Positions 12,836-26,400 of a DNA stretch of 64,000 nucleotides are shown here, piece by piece. The stretch spans positions 45,016,942 through 45,080,941 of the forward strand of contig OX381704.1 in NCBI GenBank assembly GCA_947462335.1. The letters run 5' to 3'. How positions within the stretch are numbered: the first letter of the stretch is position 1; the number at the start of each line of letters is the position of its first letter. The position numbers were made by a program, and so were the translations under genes. The DNA is from Harmothoe impar (Eukaryota > Annelida > Polychaeta > Phyllodocida > Polynoidae). The notes below the pieces were generated by a model. The model worked only from the letters and a program-made list of their open reading frames with translations, made no database searches and was not told where the DNA came from.

Positions 12836-13589
12836 ACAAAATTGCATAGTTTATCAAAGCAAGTAAATAATGTACTGCCCTTCAAAGGATTTACCACATG
12901 AATGTCGGATAGCTTGTCATACCCGTGCATTTAATCCTGCCCCCAATGCTGCAGTCCATGGCCACGGAGTGCCACTACATTGTACAATGTACACGTAGGC
13001 AGATCCCTGTCTACATAATGTAGGGTGTATTACATGCATCATGGAGATAGAGTCCCGACTATTAAACCTTAATATCCACTCCAAGTTGTAACCTAGAATA
13101 GACTCCAGAATATCGACCAGAGCTGTTTCGCTCCCATTTCCCATTACCGGTACTGACCCTAGCCCTAAGTGTTAAACTAGAGACTACAAGGAGCCATAAA
13201 GTACTGATGTCAGGCTCAAACCTCACGCAGTTAGATTGTACCAAAGATGGGGGTGGGGGTAGGGGGCTGCTCATGGTAGCCTTGTTTCCATTGGGGAGCA
13301 CGTGCGAGCAACTCGGGGAACATTGAGGGAATGTACCCAGAAGACATGAGTGAACAAGGAGCCTTGTCAGGAAATGAGCAGGAAGCTGTCCCTGTGTGTG
13401 TCTGGGGGGGGGGGGGGGGGGGTGGTTACCCTATGACATGTTAGACTGTCTCTCTGTAGCAAGTATCATCATAGTAAGTGGCGCATGCCATGTCGGTCAT
13501 GTTCTTAACCTCTCATGCCAACAGGCGCTTTAAGGGTAGCACATAATAGCACCAAGTCTTATTGTTGATGTGATGCAAGACAGGAGCCG

Positions 13590-13645
13590 TGTCAAGTGAC
13601 TTGCCAAGGCTGCATTCGTGCATCATGCTGACCATGCCAGGTTGA
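13590..13645. repeat. CATGATGCA palindromic repeat, half copy
   Basis: GGCTGCATTCGTGCATCATG matches the right arm of the repeat; the left arm is weak. Sequence on both sides (13,440-13,560 and 14,080-14,160) shares the words AGTGGCGCATGCCATG and AGTAGCACATGCCATG, which looks like a local duplication. Confidence 0.5.
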
Positions 13646-14204
13646 TACATTCCTCTGGAAATCCTCGGGGTATGAGTCCTTAGTTAAACCATTAGGCCCG
13701 ATCAGAGAAACCTGAAAAATATCAAAGATCTCAGAAAAATACCCCAAACCGATCTCTTGAAAGTGCATCTGTACGCTATGTGTCTACATCGATTTGTCTA
13801 TCTTTCTGACGGCTATGAATGCCTGACCATCTCATTATTCTACCAACTTCATCTGATGATTATTCTGGACATATTGCGATTATATATGCAAAAGCTACCC
13901 AAGTGTGTACATGCCTTGACAAATTGTACCAGAGTAATGATTTTTTTTTGTCTCGTATTAACAAATGTTATGCCACATCTCGAACGTGTAATTTGTTAAA
14001 TAAACGAGTCTTGCGAGGGCTCATTGAAACAAAAAAATTACGATAGACAGTTGGTGTTGGCAGCCTGGCAGCTAACGGCGTAGTAAGTAGCACATGCCAT
14101 GTTCTGGTCTAACCTACATCTCGTGTCTATTAGGTGTCCCTAATTAACCCTGTATAGGTGCTGGAGGAGGTGCCTTTGTGCGGCAGGTTCTTGCTGACAC
14201 CGAC

Positions 14205-14325
14205 TCATTAATAACCCTTTGAGGACAGCATGATGCTTCAAAGCTTCCCGTTTGTCCTCATAGTACATCAACGCAGTGCCGGCGAAGAGTGCTGTATTGA
14301 TGCATCATGCAAATCATGTCGGTAT
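14205..14325. repeat. CATGATGCA palindromic repeat
   Basis: The copy starts ACCCTTTGAGGACAGCATGA and ends TGTATTGATGCATCATGCAA. The centre reads CAGTGCCGGCGAAGAGTGCTG, the usual inverted CAGCACTGGCGAG core of the family. Confidence 0.65.
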
Positions 14326-14547
14326 GATACCTAAATGCATCAACGAGTTGCTCCTAAGTGCAGCATTCATGCTGCCAACAGAAGCACCTTGCTGTTCTTA
14401 ATCCCCCAGCGCCCCTATATGTAGGGCTGAGTACCTGTGCCGACTGCACTCTGACGGTTACTGGAGGGGCAGCAAGAGTGTCGCCTTTAAAGGGTTAGTC
14501 CGGTGGAGAGCAGCGCTCATTAACACTTGTCTGTGTAGTGTGTGTGT

Positions 14548-14572
14548 GGGGGGGGGGGAGGGGGGGGGGGGG
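14548..14572 (+). repeat. G-rich homopolymer block
   Basis: Nearly pure G, interrupted by a single A, following GTGTGTGTG. It is one of the G tracts typical of the left half of the window. Confidence 0.7.
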
Positions 14573-14918
14573 GTGCTACCTGTTCGCCTGTGTAACACAT
14601 CAGCAGGTCCTCCCACCTGTAGGGCGCTTACACAGGACCCCTGCGGGCAAGACTGGTATTAAACCACTGGTGTGCGCACTAGGCTACATACTTAGCAATG
14701 TTATTAATGCTGTATTGCATACCGGTATATATGTATTCAAAAAATATATTGGCCCTAATTGAATTCCATTCTCTGTTGAAAAATATAACCAGGGATATAA
14801 TATTGACTAAATTACACGTGTGTTTAGTTAGTACGGCATATTGTGATAATTATATGGAGACTGGAGCACACAATGTCCTGAGGAGCACATCGAGCAGTGC
14901 CCAGTGTTAATACTGAAG

Positions 14919-14939
14919 TGGAGGAGGAGGAGGAGGAGG
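14919..14939 (+). repeat. (GGA)n microsatellite
   Basis: Seven GGA/GAG units in a G+C-rich, CpG-containing stretch (14,890-15,180). I could not support a gene in it. Confidence 0.85.
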
Positions 14940-15750
14940 CGTGTGCAGGTCTAGCCAGCACCCAGTAGCAGGAGTACAGGTGAGCTGGTGGGAGGGGGCG
15001 GGGGAGGGGGTACAAGGTCACCCTGGCCGTGGACGTCGTCGGGGTGAGGTCGGGTCATGGCGGACTCCTTTCATCGGGCCGCAGTAACGGCGTCTGTATA
15101 CAGGTGTAGCAGGTATACCATGTGCGCTGCCATCTTGACCCCCGATCTTGTCCCCTGAGATGTTGCTTGTGCCTGTAATCTGCCATCTCAGTATCGCGGG
15201 TACCGAGAGTGTGGTATACTAATCTTACAAGCAACGATTTTAGTCCCCCTTTGTGCCGCAGCCACTGGCGGTGTGGCGCTGCAGTCAGTTATGCCCCTAT
15301 AGCTGTGATGGTTAGGTGAGGTGGGATAGGTGCTGGGCACGACAGGGTAGCCGCTACCACACACAGCGATGACAGGCGGACTGCCCCTCCCCCTCCACCT
15401 GCCCCTCCACACTGAGACATCTACCTCCTCCTCCTTAATCTGTGCACCCCCCCCCCCCCCCCCCATCCTATCAGTCCCCCCTCCCACATCCAGCATTCTG
15501 CGCTGTTGCCGTATTCATGTATACAGGTGTACACATGTATGTGACCTGTAATACAGACGTCAATAGTATTGTCTCTGTGTCTGGGGTACAGAGGCAACAG
15601 GCGTTTAGCAGGCATCTTTATACACAATCCCAATTCACAAATATCATATAATTGTATATATACAAGTGTACAAGTGTTTTACAATTATACATGTACATGG
15701 GTGATGTATTCTCTTACCATTGGTGTTTTACGAGATTATTCACCAGCTAT

Positions 15751-16022
15751 AAGGGAGTGGTCATTTTTTAACAACAGGGGGGTTGGTGGATTTGTGGGGG
15801 GGGGGGGGCAAAAAAATGTGGGCCCCTCTTAAGCGAAAAAGCCAGCGCGTTACTATAGCTCAAAGGGGTCGGCCGCACTCAATTTCAACTTGCCTGAGGG
15901 GGGGGGGGGGGGACCAAAAAGATTTTGACCTCTCCCGTGGGGGGGACCAAAAATCTTTTTCGACCTGCTCGCGCGAAAATACACCCCCCCCCCCCCTGTT
16001 CTTAAAAAATGACCACTCCCTA
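15751..16022. mobile_element. MITE of the AGGGAGTGTTCAT family, copy 2
   Basis: The ends are AAGGGAGTGGTCATTTTTTA and TAAAAAATGACCACTCCCT, an almost perfect inverted repeat carrying matching changes in both arms (GGTCAT against ATGACC). G runs and C runs sit just inside the ends. The interior has CAAAAAGATTTTGACCTC and CAAAAATCTTTTTCGACC, the counterpart of the GAAAAATTTTT units of copy 1. Confidence 0.8.
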
Positions 16023-16079
16023 AGTCACGAAATAGTCATCTTTAATCAGCCTTTGTGGTTGACCCCAAGTCCCTTTAAG

Positions 16080-16290
16080 GACTCATTTGTCGGCATGATG
16101 CACCAGCAACCGCTTTGGTGCATCAGGGAATGTGGACCCTTTGACTTTGGGAGTGTATCGATACCTTAGGGTTAGGATCAATATGATGCATGAGTGCAGC
16201 ACTGACGAGACACTTTCTGGTGCTGCATTTATGCAGCATGCCAACAAAGTGGCCTAGACCTATAGGTTACAGTATAATGCTGCCCTTAAA
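16080..16290. repeat. CATGATGCA palindromic repeat, two adjacent copies
   Basis: CGGCATGATGCACCAGCAAC near 16,090 begins a first partial copy. A second runs from ATATGATGCATGAGTGCAGC (about 16,180) through CACTGACGAG to the inverted GTGCTGCATTTATGCAGCAT. Both are followed by CCCTTAAAGGTTTAA-like sequence. Confidence 0.6.
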
Positions 16291-16377
16291 GGTTTAAACA
16301 GAGGCTTAAAGGCGGGATGCTGAGTACATGTATACAGATGGAGTGATCCTTGATTGCTGTGAGGGCCCCAGTGGCAG

Positions 16378-16495
16378 GCGGGAGGTAGGGGGCAGTAGTG
16401 TACAGTAGTTACTGCCCCAGCAGCAGCAGGAGGCAGGGGGCAGTAGTTACTGTCCCAGCAGCAGCATGAGGCAAGGGGCAGTAGTTACTGTTAGA
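16378..16495 (+). repeat. 39-bp tandem repeat, three units
   Basis: The words GGGGCAGTAGT and TAGTTACTG recur about every 39 bp, separated by CCCAGCAGCAGCA. The third unit carries AGCATGAGGCAA instead of AGCAGGAGGCAG. Confidence 0.75.
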
Positions 16496-17223
16496 CGGCT
16501 GTGTACCTCCTCTAGTCACCCAGACCTCCAAGGGCAGGCGGCGGGGAGTGAGGAGATAACGGGACTATGAGGAGATTGGGCCTGCAGCCCGCTCCCCTAT
16601 TGATGGTCCGTTTAGGCTGATCCGCCACTTGGATCAGGTCCCTTCTCACTGATTACACCATCATGCAGCAGTCTGCCCTCTGCCCTCCTCCTGTCTCCTC
16701 CCGCCTCCCCGCCTCAACCTCAGGGCACCAAGAGGCAAGGGTCCTAGCCACAGCCAACTCGATATACAGGATAGGCAACGTCCACAAGTTCAATGACCTT
16801 TTTCAAGACCCCTACCCCCTTGCACTAGGTATATTGCAGTGTTGGCGGCATTACGTAGATACATCAGCTTTTTTCCAAAATAGAAACGTTTTGGCCGACG
16901 TAGGGCCTCTGGACACCGACCATTACGGCTGGTCATGCATTTTTAATTACTACTAGGAGTCAGGTTAGGGCCATCTTTATCTGGTCTTCATAAACATTTT
17001 GCGTTCAATTTTGTAATCTGTCCATCTGTCATTTAAGATTGGATTTCCTACAAAATGTCAAAGTACATTTAGCCTTGCCTTAGTAACTCATTTTACGGTT
17101 AGGGAAATGGCAAGATGTAAGACTAACCCCTCGCCGGTGACATTATGGGTGAGCCTCCCGGACACTGACATTCATGTTAGTCACTTTATTACTTAGCAAA
17201 AGCAGGATCCGATTGCACTTGGG

Positions 17224-17480
17224 TTGAAGATACAAGATGGCTGTCGGACCCCTCTAGTCCCTACCATGAGGCGGCAGCAGGACGTGGGGGCGTGGTACTC
17301 ACTGCGTCTCCCTCCTGCTGCTGCCGCCGCGCGCCTCTCGCCGCCTGGTGGTGACCTCTGGACGCCAAAGGTCACGCCCGGGGCGCCCCGGTCACGTGAC
17401 CCTCGCCTATTACCGTAATGCGACGGGTGACCTTGGCCGAGGGGTCGTGGGTGTGGTGGGGGGGGGGGGGGGTGGGGGGT
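17224..17480. promoter_or_regulatory. CpG-rich block, promoter candidate for the NR2C gene
   Basis: CpG is unusually dense here for the window, with CCGCCGCGCGCC and GGGGCGCCCCGG blocks. It contains a palindromic E-box (17,390-17,401) and AGGTCA/TGACCT half-sites at about 17,352 and 17,369. It lies about 2.7 kb upstream of the first coding exon of the nuclear receptor, in line with a promoter or non-coding first exon. No transcript evidence is available, so assignment to that gene is an inference. Confidence 0.4.
17390..17401. promoter_or_regulatory. Palindromic E-box GGTCACGTGACC
   Basis: A perfect 12-bp palindrome with a CACGTG core. It contains GTCACGTGAC, the consensus (CLEAR-type) bound by MiT/TFE and USF bHLH-ZIP factors. 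It sits in the CpG-rich block and is the clearest transcription-factor palindrome there. Confidence 0.45.
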
Positions 17481-20192
17481 GCTGGCAGGGAGGGCGGCAG
17501 GCAATGGCAAAGGACAGCAGCAGTGAGTGGAGGGCCGTGTGTACTGCAGGCAGTTAGAGAGGTGCTTATTGTATCAATGTATGGGAAAACTGCCGATTGA
17601 AAGGTTCAACCTGGGTTTATGATGGTGGAAAGGGCGTGAGGTGAAGGGAGAACAACTTGGGAATAATGGCGCGGGGGGAGGGGGCGGGGCAATCTGATTT
17701 CTTCAAGGATGGGAGGGGGGGGGGGGGCAGACCGAGAGGCAAACATGTCAATTTTCACACTTTTGTAGGAATTCCTACTTTTCACCTGATATTGGAGTAC
17801 ATTAATTTGCAACAGAGAATTAATCCCAAGAGAGGTCAGAAAATTCTGAAATAGAAGCTGCTTTGTAAAAAGGTGAAGGGAAGAGAATGAGAACAGGTGT
17901 ACAAGTCCATTCAGTTGGAGAAAGAGGGGATTATTTGAATTTGAAGAAGTCTAGGATAAAGGTGATACTTAGTACATGTATGAGGATCGAGAGAAATATC
18001 AGATGCATGGACAGATAGTTTGATTTGATACGCTGGGGGGAGGGGTGGAGTGGACGACATGGACCCGGGACATAGAGCACATCCAGATATGGATGAGGAT
18101 GAGGGAGCACCAAGGAAACCTGAAATGGAGCAATAGGAAATCAAATGGTAGAGGCAGTAGGGGAAAGGCAGTGGCCAGCCTAAGGCAGTGGGCAGGCAGG
18201 GGTGCACCTGCAGTAAGGTTGGTATCGGCGACAGCAGCAGCGGCAGTGCAGCACAGGAGGCCGAGTGGTGGGGGTTAGAGGGCAGCAAGGTCGGCGGCCG
18301 GCAGTAGACTGGGGGCAAGTGGCGGGGTGGGACAGGTCGGTCATCAGTCAGCCACAGGTCGTTAGGACAGTCACGGCCTCTGCTGCCTTGTCCTCCGTCA
18401 TCTAGGCACCACCAGGACCAGCACTCACTCTGCTGCTACTGCTGCTGGGGGCACCAGATCTCTGATTCTGCTGTAGGATAACACCCCTACCGAGACCCCT
18501 CCACTTGTCAGGGGTTAACAGTTTTGATGTCGCGCCCATACTTTGTACACCTCCCTCCTACAAAAAGGTGCGAAAGGAATTTTAATACTTAGCAATCTAC
18601 TAGATAAATGATTATGATTGGTCTAGGGAACTCCTGCCTGCCCTTTTTTACGCTTAGAGAATACCAAAATTCCCATGAGCTTGGAGGAACTAAACCGTTA
18701 ACTACCATACTTTTATAAACATGTCTCGGGCGAACATTGTGTCAAATGTTGTGCAATTTTATGACTAAGAGGTTGAAGGCCTGCAAATATTTATGGTGGA
18801 TTTATCCCTGGCATTTAGATAATCAGTAAGTCTGACAATGGGCACATACAAATATTTGGGCATATTGCTTCAGATTTCCCAGAATATAGGCTTTTTTTTT
18901 ATGCGAGCAATATCGGAGAGCTTACTTTCCAGGAAGAAGTAGGCCTGTGGAGATTGCCTGTAGGCCTGGTTTGTTTGCGGCCGCCAACGCTGCTAACCGC
19001 TGCCTTGTCTATTCTTACTTAACGCTGACCTTACGGATGTCACTGACCTTTACCTCACTAGGTCCGTATTTAGACCAGGGAGGGAGTTTAAAGTCTACTC
19101 CAACAGGATCCCCTCCTACTTCCTAGCCATACACACTCAGCCACTCAGGCTACTGAGGAGAGCCAACACACACAGATAACAGTACCACTATGTTCAGTGA
19201 TGGGGATAGGGTAGGTAGAATGCTCATATTGGTCATAAATTGTCAAAAGATATATTCATTTACCATGATTGGACACAGGCTAATACTAATTTGATGCCGA
19301 AAGGTCTTCACTTTAGATACATTTACATACGATGTGCATACTTACATTCTTCCGTGGGAGATTATAGCACCTAGTTTGTACTATTACTCAGCTCATGGCA
19401 AATGTAGTTTGCTTTGCCAAAATGTGGGGATTCTTCATCTTTTATGGTAGAAAAACATTGTGATGCTAGCGACAGACTAAAAGCTTGGGCGAATAAATAA
19501 ATGCCTGATCTTTGCATGGGAATACCCCTCCCCCAACATCTGTATTCATCCTTTGCATTGTGATCATTTGCAATCTTCACATTGACATGGAAACTTAGAA
19601 GATTATATATATATATAGATGTTTCCATACATGTCAGTCCTGCTTGTAGTCTACTGGTCGCTTTCACTGAGAAAAGAGCCTGATTTCCCCCCCCCCTCCC
19701 CCTTTCATAAAAGAAATATCTGTACATGTATTAACACGTAAAGGAACTGCACTTTTTGTACATATTTGTACATGGCCAGGCGGATAAAAGTAGCTCTGTG
19801 CGCTTAACCAGAAATGTTAAATGTCAGTGATGATTGCGCGGTCAGCCATCGATAAGGATAGTTATACCTGAAGAGACGATGCACTGAGTCTATGATACCC
19901 TCTGTCATGTCACAATCTCTAACATGGACCCTTTTTATTTGTGGACGAGGGCCACCTTGGGCTGAAAAATATACAGGAATTTCAAGATGTCCATAATTAG
20001 GCAACAACAGCCACGACTGACCTTGTCGTGAACACTACGACAAAGTGAAGACACTTGTCAGATACCACACCAACCCGACACACGACTAATGAGACCTTTA
20101 CTTGTACCCCATAGGCAGCAGCAGCAGCAGCGGGGAGCATGGTGCCACTGTGAGGACCCAGCCATAGGAGCAGGAGGGCGCCCAATGCGTGC
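17481..20192. other. Upstream region of the nuclear receptor gene
   Basis: No coding exon is recognised. The stretch starts with G runs (17,460-17,480, 17,718) and purine-rich DNA, then becomes ordinary. An in-frame TGA at 20,151-20,153 precedes the first ATG of the receptor, so at least the last 40 bases are 5' untranslated. Any further 5' non-coding exon cannot be located by eye. Confidence 0.4.
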
Positions 20193-20489
20193 ATGGCCTC
20201 AGTCGGGGACGACCTGTCACAGACGGGCCACAACTCGCCCCACATCGTCTCCATAGGTGGCAGTACCGCCTCGAGTGACGTCATCGCGGTAGAGCGTTCC
20301 AGCCCGGAGGTGTTCCACGTGCTGAGTGGTGGGGGTGCAGGAGGAGGGCACCACGTGGTGAGCAGTGCCGAGACCAGCATGGCCCTCTCCGGGCTCAGCT
20401 CGGCCTCCTCAGGTGGCGGCAATGTACAGACCATCACAATATCAGCCGGTAACCTCACCTTCCCCGTCACCCTGGGCGGCCAGGCCATG
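20193..20489 (+). CDS. NR2C exon 1 (residues 1-99)
   Basis: Starts at ATG 20193 in GTGCATGGCC and ends CCATG|GTGAGT in phase 0. It encodes a Ser/Gly-rich segment with GGGAGGG and SSGGG runs and the segment [20 protein letters not shown], the probable activation-domain region. Confidence 0.85.
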
Positions 20490-23400
20490 GTGAGTAGGCA
20501 CTACTTCCCGGAGGGAATTAAATTACATATATAATATATAATTTCCTAGAAAAAATTAACCTACATAATTTCCCCCCGTTTTTCCTGGTTTACAGGCTGT
20601 TCCAAAGGCACGATTACCTATAGAGCAGCTCCAGGGGCTTCCAATTCAACATTTTATATTAGTTTTTGTGGTTGGGATTCCTAATGCAATTTGATATCTT
20701 GAAGAAATTAATTCATCTATGTGTTTTATTTGTTCCACTATAGCAACAAATGGCATCGCCACAGATCGTTATGGCAGGAATGGCAAACCCGGAGTTGACG
20801 AGTCGTTTAAAAGACAACATGGCGTCTTCACAAACATTGGGCATCATAGACGTGGCAGCCAAGTTGAAGGTACCGGTAATTATACAGCACGTTGTATATT
20901 CATATCTATCTGTACACTATACTTATACAGAAATTTACTTCCTATATGGTCACTTCCAGTTTTAGCTAATGTCTGTTTATCGGCAATGTATGAAGGGAAC
21001 AAGCAGAGGGGCAATGCAGTAAAAGGAAGGAAATAAGCAGTGACACCATACCGGACCATACAGAAACACGGATTCCTAAGCCGTTTCCCGCTCCAAGGTT
21101 TTCACCGAAAAAGGCAGCACGTAAAAAGATCAAAGGAGGATGGTCTGAAAATGTTTGACCGCACAATAGGGACGGGTCAGAAAAAGTCGGGAAGCTTATG
21201 GGCAAACCCGCCAATAAATTAATGGCCACTCCGCTAAGTAACTGAAGAGATTGGAAAGTGAACCGATTAATGACATGATACATAAGGATAGGAGAAGCTG
21301 CACAGAGAATCTGCACTTAAGTAATGGGACGGTGTTATTTCTGCGGGGGATACTGTAGTTACAATGTATATGATATAACTCAACAGTGGAGAATACTTCG
21401 ACCATAGCCAGATCCATCTGTTAGCCACATATTCTCAATAAAACGGTCTGCTGTCATGGAAGGGTTATTTTTTAAACTGAAATCAATCCACCTCTTTTCT
21501 CCTCAGGAGCTGCAACAGCAACATGTGGAGGTGGGCAAGCAGCTGCTGACGGACCGCTTTGAACCCTGCGTCGTGTGTGGGGACCGCGCCTCAGGTACGC
21601 CACATTCTACTTGATGTAAATGATATCAAACCATAGACCTCTTGATGAGAGACCATGCTTTTATGAAGATCGTCTCTGTAATAGTTACAACAAGACAAAG
21701 ACAGTAAATGCTATTCATTAAACATAAAATTCTCTATGACTATTCTGGTTGTGTGTCGCAGGTCGTCATTACGGTGTGATCAGCTGTGAGGGCTGTAAAG
21801 GCTTCTTTAAACGGAGTATACGTAAACAGTTGGGTTACGCGTGTCGCGGCAGCAAGGACTGTCCCATCACCAAACACTACAGGAACCGTTGCCAGTTCTG
21901 TCGGCTGCAAAAGTGCCTGGCCATGGGCATGCGGTCAGAATGTGAGTACTCGATGAATTGTATTTTATATATTCTCATTCAAGCCAAACTTAAATACATG
22001 TACCACTTAAATATGATTTGTCGCTATATGCATGGCAGATGACTTTGTAATGGCCATTGAGAAAGAGAATCGATAGTTGTTCAGGCAAAGAAACGTCTAA
22101 TACATGGATACCCAGGTAACATAAGTACATGGGTCAATATTGGCATTTTGATATTGGCCCAACGCTGGTTTGACCGCTGGCCCAGTAATGGCCCATGCTC
22201 AGGGAAAGGGATATTGATTTCATGTTGGCCTAATGGGGGGTCAACATTACAATCTTTTTACATTATTCCAATGGTAGAAATTAAACATCGGAGCAACCTT
22301 GTAATATATGTGTCACCCCAACATATAATTTTCAATATAGGACCACTGCATCAATCGCTAATATTGAACAATACTATTTTTTTATGTGTATAATTGAATG
22401 TGCAAGCATACTTAAGACATGACTGTCAAGTATCATCAGTTTAGAAAAAGCCATTTCTGTCTTTTTAATCCATCTTGATCTCTATCCCAAAATGGTTCGA
22501 CATCATACAAACTGTATTACTAGCATTTAGGACTTACAGACTCCATTACCCACACACAAGGTGTCTTCAAGTTACTTTCAACAATTTCCCACTGGTGTCA
22601 TGCAGTAAATGGCACTTTTAGATATTAAATTTCATCCATGAACTTCCTCTGACCTTTAAACATGTAGAGCACATTGGGGATCACATTTGTAACCCAATAT
22701 GACAGCAAAGTAGGAGCCATCCTGTAAGAAATTCTTTGGGCAACATTGAATCCCCCTGGTGTAGATCACAGCCAATATTGGGCAAGTGTAGTTAGAATTT
22801 ATGTTGGTCCAAGATCAGAAATAATTTGATGGCCCTGAAATGTTCCAACACTGTGCCAACACAGGGTCAATATCAGCAATATCAAGCATGGACCAGAATT
22901 GGGCAAGTGGTCAACCCAGCAATGGCCCATTATCGGAATTGCCAAGAGTGGGCCATCATTGTAATTTGTATGTTGAACCAATGTATGCATACCTACAATG
23001 GGCCAAGGTCGATATTACAGTTGTGATGGAGTCGATCATTGCAAACATTGTCCCAATATACCCTTGCTACCTGGGTACTTGTTACAAGGCACTATTCACC
23101 ATTTAAATGAATTATACAATTATACATCTTTTTGCAGTTTGTGTTGACGCTATGCATGGCAATCATAAGTTCATATGCATGAAATCTTCCATTTAGTCCA
23201 TCTTGATACATGTATTTATGTTATGAATCAAGTATGTTTTATGATATCTTAACTGTGCCAGTCAAGTGTTTCTATGTGAATCCCGAGAAGTGTTTTGTTT
23301 CTTCCCAAACATGCTTCATTATTACATGCCATTGTTATTGAATCTGCATTGTTTAATCGACACTTGTTTGAGTCCGGCTGCATGTGGGCTGGTCCCGGCG

Positions 23401-26400
23401 GTCCGCGTACTGTCTAACACTGCTTCAAGGCAAGAACAGCATTAGTCACATGACCTGCTCTCCTCCAATCAGCTGCGTTGCTTTCTCATCACTACCTTAC
23501 CCTGCTTCCTATAGCTTGTCTATAGCGGCCCATTTTTTAAGATGATTTATATTCTTCTTCTAAAATAAAAATGGGAAATGATTTTTTTGTAGAAATTTAT
23601 TCTTATGCAGTTGAGTTTGATTTCATCCTTGCTTCGTAGTGTCTGCAGAAGAAAAAGTAGTTTTGACGTTTTGAAAAGAGAATTCTGGGTGATCTATTGG
23701 CAAACATTGGTCTATACCTTATCTCATACTGAAAGAAAGAAATGATGATAACATGGATAGATGATATTTCACTCCAAAAAATTATACAACACCAAAAATC
23801 GTAGTATAGTATACAAATATCAAGTATTGAGCTCTGAAATTACAAAAAAAAAAAAAAAAAGTTTATGAGAAAGCAATGTGTGGTTAGAGGGGGGCGGAGA
23901 GATCCCTTACCGCGGGGTCCTGTCTCAGTGGCGTGCCGACCTTGCCTTGCAGCAGTGCAGCAGGAACGGAGGCCGCCGGAGCCAACCGACAAGCGCTCCC
24001 TTAGCGTCGCCACTTCCACCCAGAAGATCTACATCCGCAAGGACCTAGCTAGTCCCTCGGCTGCCATCCCGACCTTCTCCTCCAGGGTCAGTGAGGTAGG
24101 TCACACCCGCCTTGTTGGCAAAGGGGATCAGTGTAGTTGGCAGTGGGGGTTTAACCCTTTAAGGACGGCATGATATCTCAAGGTCCATGGTCATTTGATA
24201 CATATCGTGTAGTAATGGTAGATTGATGCATTAGCATGATGCATTAATGCAGCACTGGGGAGTTTCTCGTCAGGGCTGCTTCAATGCATCATGACGACCA
24301 TAAGCATAGTACATTAAGTCCGAGTGATGCACGGTGTCCTTGCAATCTTTGTCGCCATGCATCCCTGAAAACAGAAATAAATAAAGATTTAGCCCCTGAC
24401 AACAGAAAGAAATAGCAATTTATGATGCACAAGTAAAGATTTATTTATCCGTTTGTAAAAGTACTGTATACGAATGTTCAATGATACACGATTCTAGTAT
24501 ATGGTCAGTTGTGGCCTAGAATTGGTTCAAGTCTGTCAAATTGAGAACAATTACGTTTTGGTTTCCTTGTATATTTTTAATTGAAACCACCTGACAAGTA
24601 TTTCCGAAAAGTAGAATTAAAAGTAGACTGTTTTTCACATGATTGAAATTACATTCCCTCGAAAAAGAAAGAACATTGAATTATGCAGCGAAGCACAAAG
24701 GAAGATCCCATATCGCTGTTCAGATGTTTACAATGTGATAAAAAGTAAAATGACATAGCCGGTAACGGTGAAGTAGACTGGAGGGCTGATTGGTGTGTTG
24801 GTTGTGACAGGTGGACGGCAACAGCGGTAAGGGGGAGAGTCTGCTGGCCAACATGCAGGAGCGCCTCATCCAGACGGAGCACGGCACCATCGTCCTCAGC
24901 ACCGTGCAGTCAGGCACACAGAACACAGGTACCACATCTCAACCTCATGTGCTCTTACAGAGTTTTCATAACTTATGCATGAAATAAGACCAAATTAAAG
25001 CAACATACCATTTCTCTGCCTCAATAGATGGAGCAATGCTCTTTGCATATGTATGGTGCACATGTAAATAGATGGCCATGGTTTGCTTCCTGGTGCCAGT
25101 GCCTTCTTACTTTCCCAGGAGAGTAGTGGACCTTGGCGATTATCAGAAAACTTTAAAATCCACTGGGAAGAAGATTAAAGTTCTGCACCCTTGATGTTAG
25201 ATGATAAATGACTACTCCAGGGCTACGTAGAAGATAACTTTACAAAAGTTGAATTTGATTGCATATTCATAGATGGAGGCCCTTTAAAAACATGGAGTTT
25301 ATGTCGTGATTGTCTGGGAAATTTTGGTATAAAGTCAGGGAATTCAAAACTACCTTGTTGGTGGCATCCCTGTAATACACTGAGAAGACATGGTGAAATA
25401 AATTTGATAGGTAAATTTGATAGATTATGAATAGTTGTGCCGTAGCTGTGATAATTCAACACATTTTTCAAATAAATTCGTGCACTGTATTAACTGACAC
25501 CCCCATTTCCCTCACAGACCTAAGTACACTGGCTAACGTGGTGACGACACTAGCCACGATGGGCAAGAACCCGAGCAAACCCGAGTCTCCCGGTCAGCCG
25601 GCCACCTCCAACGGTGACACCAACAACGGAGACACGGTAGCCAGGGCTTTTGATACTTTGGCAAAGGCTGTGCAACCTCAAGGCAACTCAACCGAAACAC
25701 AAGTACGCATTGCTTCTTGACGTTGCACAGAACATGTCGCATTTTTCTCTCACTTTTATATTTCTTATCTTTTATATTTCTATATTATACTGCGGTTGGC
25801 GACAAACAGCATATAAAGTATTTGTTCAATCATACTATTCCTATATACCAGTATTGTGGGAAATGTAAGAACCCTTGCCTTAGTAAACGTTTGAAGGCAG
25901 GATTTCCACCTTAATTTGCTCTCATAGATATGTATGTTCCCGCTTGTGAGACCTTTGGGCATAACCTACCAAATACAACTAACTAACCCTTGTGAGGTAC
26001 CCCAGTATATTCTTTACTTCACTGGGTGCTGTGGATAAGCTCTGGCAAGCGTTATCACTCTGGGTACCAGTCCAACCTGACCCTATCACGGACTGAATAA
26101 ATGAAGAGCTCTGATTTGTCCAATGCTCATCCACTTGCCCCTGTATATATACTGTGGTACTCTTAGGTAGCTACTCTCCACTAGGCCGTATTCGCTGATG
26201 GAATTGATAAATTCAATGTTGCTTATACTTGTCGAGCGTAATCTTCATAAATGTGTGGTCGATATTGATGTAGATTTAATGTTGTACTGGCTAGAAACGA
26301 GTACATACGTCTTAAGCTAAATATAATCATCAGAAATTCCACAAATACATTTCATAGTTGTTCCTTTTCCTATACGTGGGTTAATAATGCTACGTGAATT

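Noticed and set aside
13757..14046. Overlapping frames that look vaguely protein-like (TRCMIFFCLVL, KLYQSNDFFLSRINKCYAT)
   Set aside because: No family recognised, no splice or promoter context, and neighbouring sequence belongs to dispersed repeats. Possibly a very old element relic, but unsupported.
20719..21036. A 105-codon frame overlapping NR2C exon 2
   Set aside because: It is in a different frame from the receptor and runs into the intron. The exon's correct frame gives an in-phase receptor.
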